Shown: positions 60,301 to 64,000 of the stretch, piece after piece
How positions within the stretch are numbered: position 1 is the first letter of the stretch
Layout: each line of letters starts with the position of its first letter
Program-made: the position numbers and the translations under genes
The notes under the pieces: model-generated
Database searches by the model: none
The model's input: only the letters and a program-made list of their open reading frames with translations
What the model was told of the DNA's origin: nothing
DNA from: JAVBMU01 sp031552185
Lineage (GTDB): Bacteria; Actinomycetota; Actinomycetes; Actinomycetales; Cellulomonadaceae
Reading direction: 5' to 3'
NCBI GenBank assembly: GCA_031552185.1
Contig: JAVBMU010000006.1
Location: forward strand, 1-64,000
DNA: 64,000 bases

Positions 60301-63300
60301 GACGCTCAGGCCGGGCTCGCCCGGGGTGATGACCTTGTTCGAGTCCTCGTCGATCGGCGTCGGGTCGGCGTCGGGTCGGCGTCGGGGTCGGCCGGGTCGT
60401 CGACCAGGCCGGCCACGCGGGCCGTGTTGGTGGCGTAGCCGCGGTCCGCGTCGGCCGTCGTGGTGGTGTAGGGGTCGGCGGTGCAGGTCATCGACTCGCC
60501 GGCGGTCAGCGCGGTCTTGGGGCAGGTGATGCCGGAGACCTTCGGGTCGGTGACGGTGAGGTCGTGGATCGGCGCGGTGCCGGTGTTGGCCACCTCGAAG
60601 GTGTAGGCGATGGTGTCGCCGACCTTCGCGAACGACGCCGAATCGCTCGCCTTGTGCACGCTCAGGGCGGGCACGCCCGGGGTGATGACCTTGTTCGAGT
60701 CCTCGTCGATCGGCGTCGGGTCGGCGTCGGGGTCCGTCGGGTCGTCCACCAGGCCGGCCACGCGGGCCGTGTTGGTGGCGTAGCCGCGGTCCGCGTCGGC
60801 CGTTGTGGTGGGGTAGGGGTCGGCGGTGCAGGTCATCGACTCAGCGGGCGCCAGGGTGGTCTTGGGGCAGGTGATGCCCGTGACCTTCGGGTCGGTGACC
60901 GCGATGCCGTGGATCGGCGCGGTCCCGGTGTTGGCGACCTCGAAGGTGTAGGCGATGGTGTCGCCGACCTTCGCGAACGACGTCGCGGTGGTGCGCTTGG
61001 CGACGCTCAGGCCCGGCTTGCCGGGGGTGATGACCGGGTTCGAGGCCTCGTCGATCGGCGTCGGGTCGGCGTCGGGGTCCGTTGGGTCATCGACGAGGCC
61101 GGTGACGCGGGCCGTGTTGGTGGCGTAGCCGCGCTCGGCGTCGGCCGTTGTGGTGGTGTAGGGGTCGGCGGTGCAGGTCATCGACTCGCCGGCGGTCAGC
61201 GCGGTCTTGGGGCAGGTGATGCCGGAGACCTTCGGGAGATAGGAAGAGCGTCGTGTAGGGACCGAGGGTTGTCTGTGGGGGAGAGGTAGGGTGGGGGCGG
61301 AGCCGCGGGCCGCGGCGGCCGTGGTGGCGGGGTAGGGGTCGGCGGGGCAGGTCATCGACTCGCCGGCGGTCAGCGCGGTCTAGGGGCAGGTGATGCCGGA
61401 GACCTTCGGGTCCGTCACCGCGATGTCGTGGATCGGCGCGGTGCCGGTGTTGGCCACCGTGAAGGTGTAGTCGATGGCGTCGCCGACCTGGTCGAACGTG
61501 GTCGGGTCAGCGCTCTTGTGCACGTTCAGGGCCGGGACCCCCGGCGTCCGGACGGTGTTGGAGTCCGTGCCGATCGGCGCCGGGTCGGCGTCGGGGTCGG
61601 TCGGGTCGTCGACCAGACCGCTGACGTGGGAGGTGTTGGTGGCGTAGCCGCGGTCCGCGTCGGCCGTTGTGGTGGGGTAGGGGTCGGCGGTGCAGGTCAT
61701 CGACTCGCCGGCGGTCAGCGCGGTCTTGGGGCAGGTGATGCCGGAGACCTTCGGGTCCGTCACCGCGATGTCGTGGATCGGCGCGGTGCCGGTGTTGGCC
61801 ACCTCGAAGGTGTAGGCGATCGGGTCGCCGACCCTCGCGAACGATGTCGCGGCGGTGCTCTTGTGCACGCTGATCGCCGGCGTGCCGGGCACGATCACCG
61901 GGTCGGAGTCGCGGCCGATCGGCGCCGGGTCGGCGTCGGGGTCGCTCGGGTCGTCGACCAGTCCGGCCACGCGGGCCGTGTTGGTGGCGTAGCCCCGGGC
62001 GGCGTCGGCCGCCGTGGTGGCGTACGGGTCGGCGGTGCAGGTCATCGACTCGCCGGCGGTCAGCGCGGTCTTGGGGCAGGTGATGCCCGTGACTTTGGGG
62101 TCGGTAAGGGCGATGTCGTGGATCGGCGTGGCGCCGGTGTTCGACACCTCGAAGGTGTAGGCGATCGGGTCGCCGACCGCGTTGAACGCCGTCGCGTCCG
62201 CGCGCTTTTGCACGTTCAGGCCCGGCTTGCCCGGCGTCACGACGGTGTTCGAGTCCTCGTCGATCGGTGTCGGGTCGGCGTCGGGGTCGCTCGGGTCGTC
62301 CACCAGGCCGGCCACGTGGGCCGTGTTCGTGGCGTAGCCCCGGGCGATATCCGCCGCCGTGACGGTGTAGTCAGCCGCGGTGCAGGTCATCGACTCGCCG
62401 GCGTCCAGCGCGGTCTTGGGGCAATCGACCCCCGCGACCTGGGGGTCGGTGAGTGCGATGTCGTGGATCGGCGTCGTGCCGGTGTTGGCCACCCTGAACG
62501 TGTAGGCGATGGTCTCGCCGACCCGCTCGAACGACGTCACGCTGCTGTTCTTCTGCACGTTCAGGCCCGGCTTTCCGGGCACGATGACGGTGTTTGAGTC
62601 GCGGCCGATCGGCGCCGGGTCGGCGTCGGGGTCCGTTGGGTCATCGACCAGGCCGGCGACGTGGGCCTTGTTGGTGGCGTAGCCGCGGGCGGCGTCGGCC
62701 GCCGTGGTGGCGTACGGGTCGGCGGTGCAGGTCATCGACTCGCCGGCGTTCAGCGCGGTCTTGGGGCAATCGATCCCCGAAACCTTCGGGTCGGTGAGTG
62801 CGATGTCGTGGATCGGCGCGGTGCCGTCGTTCGACACCTCGAAGGTGTAGGCGATGGGGTCGCCGACCGCGTCGAACGTGGTGGCCGCCGTGCTCTTTCG
62901 CACGGCGAGGACCGCCTTGCCCGGCACGACGACGGTGTTGGAGTCGCCCCCGAGGCTCTTCGGGTCGCCGGCGGGGTCGGTCGGATCGTCGGCGAGGCCG
63001 CTGACGTGGGCGGTGTTGCTGGCGTAGCCGCGGGCGGCGTCGGCCGCCGTCGTGGTGTACGGGTTGGCCGTGCAGGTCATCGACTCGCCCGCGTCCAGGA
63101 CCGCCTTCGGGCACGTCAGGCCACCGACCCGAGGGTCGGTCAGGACGATGTCGTGGACCGGGGCGGCGCCGGAGTTGGCCACCTCGAAGGTGTAGGCGAT
63201 CGGGTCGCCGACCTGGTCGAACGAGGTGGCGGTGGTGCGCTTGCGCACGGTCAGGCCGGGCTTGCCGGGCACGACGACGGTGTTGGAGTCGCCACCGACG

Positions 63301-64000
63301 GCGGTCTTGACGCCGGGGTTCGTCGGGTCGTCGGCGAGGCCGCTGACGTGGGCGGTGTTGGTGGCGTAGCCGCGGGCGGCGTCGGCCGCCGTGGTGGGGT
63401 ACGGGTCGGCGGTGCAGGTCATCGACTCGCCGGCGGCCAGGTCGGTCTTGGGGCAGGTGATGCCCGCGACCTTGGGATCGGAGACGACGATGTTCTCGAT
63501 CGGCGTCGTGCCGGTGTTGGTCACTGCGAAGGTGTAGGCGATCTCGTCGCCGACTTGGTCGAACGAGTTCGAGGTCGTGCTCTTGGCCACGCTCAGGCTG
63601 GGCTTGCCGGGCACGATGACGGTGTTGGAGTCGGCGCCGACGCCGGCCGGGTCGGCCCCCGGGTCGCGCGGGTCGTCGACGAGGCCGCCGGCGTGGGCCT
63701 TGTTGGTGGCGTAGCCGCGGGCGGCGTCGGCCGCCGTTGTGGCGTACGGGTTGGCGGTGCAGGTCATCGACTCGCCGGCGGTCAGCGCGGTCTTGGGGCA
63801 GGTGATGCCCGTGACTTTGGGGTCCGTCAGCGCGATGTCGTGGACGGGCGCGGTGCCGGAGTTGGTCACCTCGAAGGTGTAGGCGATCGGGTCGCCGACC
63901 CGGGCGAACGAGGTGGCGGTCGTGCTCTTGCGCACGGTCAGGGCGCCCTTGCCGGGCACGATCACGGTGTTGGAGTCGCCGCCGACGGGGAGCGTGTCGC
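57337..64000 (-). CDS. giant DUF11/DUF7507-repeat cell-wall surface protein, LAFTG anchor, 5' end beyond window, broken as assembled
   Basis: About 19 repeats of 115 residues are visible. Each contains the signature TNTGTAP, DPKVTGITCPKT, GESMTCTADPY and RGYATNTA, typical of DUF11-like stalk repeats. The last repeat diverges and is followed by a Pro-rich stretch, LAFTG (57469-57483), a hydrophobic segment and RSRRR. LAxTG is the motif of class E sortases, so the protein is probably covalently linked to the cell wall and acts as a long stalk or adhesin. As given it is split into three frames: 57337-60237, 60306-61355 and 61380 to the window edge, because of the 11-bp duplication near 60366 and a corrupted junction at 61237-61383. 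The natural gene is most likely intact and at least 6.7 kb long. Confidence 0.8.
60356..60377. other. 11-bp tandem duplication causing a frameshift
   Basis: GGCGTCGGGTC is present twice in a row where all other repeat units have it once before GGCGTCGGGGTC. This lengthens one unit from 345 to 356 bp and shifts the reading frame of the surface protein. Confidence 0.85.
61237..61269. other. Illumina TruSeq adapter-derived sequence embedded in the repeat array
   Basis: The 33 bases match the reverse complement of the TruSeq universal adapter at 29 positions, including an exact 20-base run GGAAGAGCGTCGTGTAGGGA (61242-61261). The following 40 bases are G-rich noise. On the minus strand the segment translates to PTRRSSYL, a slightly corrupted form of the adapter peptide FPTRRSSDL known from contaminated assemblies. 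Confidence 0.9.

Larger units (their letters stand above)
57840..64000. repeat. 345-bp tandem repeat array
   Basis: The surface-protein gene is a tandem array with a 345-bp period (for example 59836 to 60181). Units are about 80-95 percent alike, with stretches identical over many bases. Two departures from the period are visible: 356 bp between 60181 and 60537, and 171 bp between 61231 and 61402. Confidence 0.9.

Noticed and set aside
60306..61355. A separate gene for the middle part of the surface protein
   Set aside because: Its start lies inside the adapter-corrupted region and its end results from the 11-bp duplication; it is a slice of one long gene.
57840..64000. The regular repeats as a CRISPR array
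   Set aside because: Units are 345 bp, contiguous and protein-coding, with no short repeat/unique spacer structure and no cas genes.

Overview
The window is very GC-rich, gene-dense DNA from an actinobacterium. Evidence for this is the run of phosphatidylinositol-mannoside genes (pgsA, a PatA-like acyltransferase, pimA), an LAxTG (class E sortase) surface protein, frequent GTG/TTG starts, and the gene order thrS, HIT, pgsA, acyltransferase, pimA, pdxS, pdxT, yebC, ruvCAB, yajC-secDF, apt, relA, which is the order known from Mycobacterium and relatives. Most genes are packed with ATGA/GTGA overlaps.

Positions 1-7170 look like the right part of an integrated actinomycete conjugative element. 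A minus-strand operon encodes an FtsK/TraB-type DNA translocase and small accessory proteins, including a DUF2637/Spd-like membrane protein. A cluster of TTGCGCAA operator-like sites at 3847-3902 faces a small divergent HTH gene. Plus-strand cargo follows: an HTH protein with a Nudix-like C-terminal region, a cupin-like protein and a membrane protein. The element ends in the 3' half of a tRNA-Val(CAC) gene (7127-7170), read here as attR, followed by the tRNA's terminator. Next to it is a pair of N6-adenine DNA methyltransferase genes whose third gene stops after seven codons, then a possible patatin-like remnant.

Positions 10829-24389 are chromosomal: an M48 protease, a complete Mrp cation/proton antiporter operon (mrpA-B fusion, C, D, E, F, G), a ThrE-type exporter, a 14-TM MFS exporter and an M20 peptidase. 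Positions 24450-32054 hold a convergent cluster of a KAS III-like enzyme, a metallo-beta-lactamase-fold hydrolase, an F390-synthetase/CapK-like adenylating enzyme, a GT1 and a GT21-like glycosyltransferase, a possible alpha/beta hydrolase and an extended SDR. Together they suggest an undescribed glycosylated-lipid or beta-hydroxy/olefin-type pathway. An FMN riboswitch then leads the riboflavin operon ribD-ribE-ribBA-ribH.

From thrS (37067) to ligC (57219) the genes are housekeeping: translation, PI-mannoside synthesis, PLP synthesis, Holliday-junction processing, protein export, purine salvage and stringent response. The right end (57337 to beyond 64000) is one giant minus-strand surface protein of about 19 visible 345-bp (115-residue) DUF11/DUF7507-like repeats ending in LAFTG. 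As given it is interrupted twice: by an 11-bp duplication (60356-60377), and by a stretch at 61237-61269 that closely matches the Illumina TruSeq adapter. The second is almost certainly a sequencing/assembly artefact.

Across the window there are several 12-16 bp tandem repeats, mostly 15 bp and coding for pentapeptides, a shared palindromic intergenic element (19425 and 46308), and a shared 25-nt motif (10815 and 19719).
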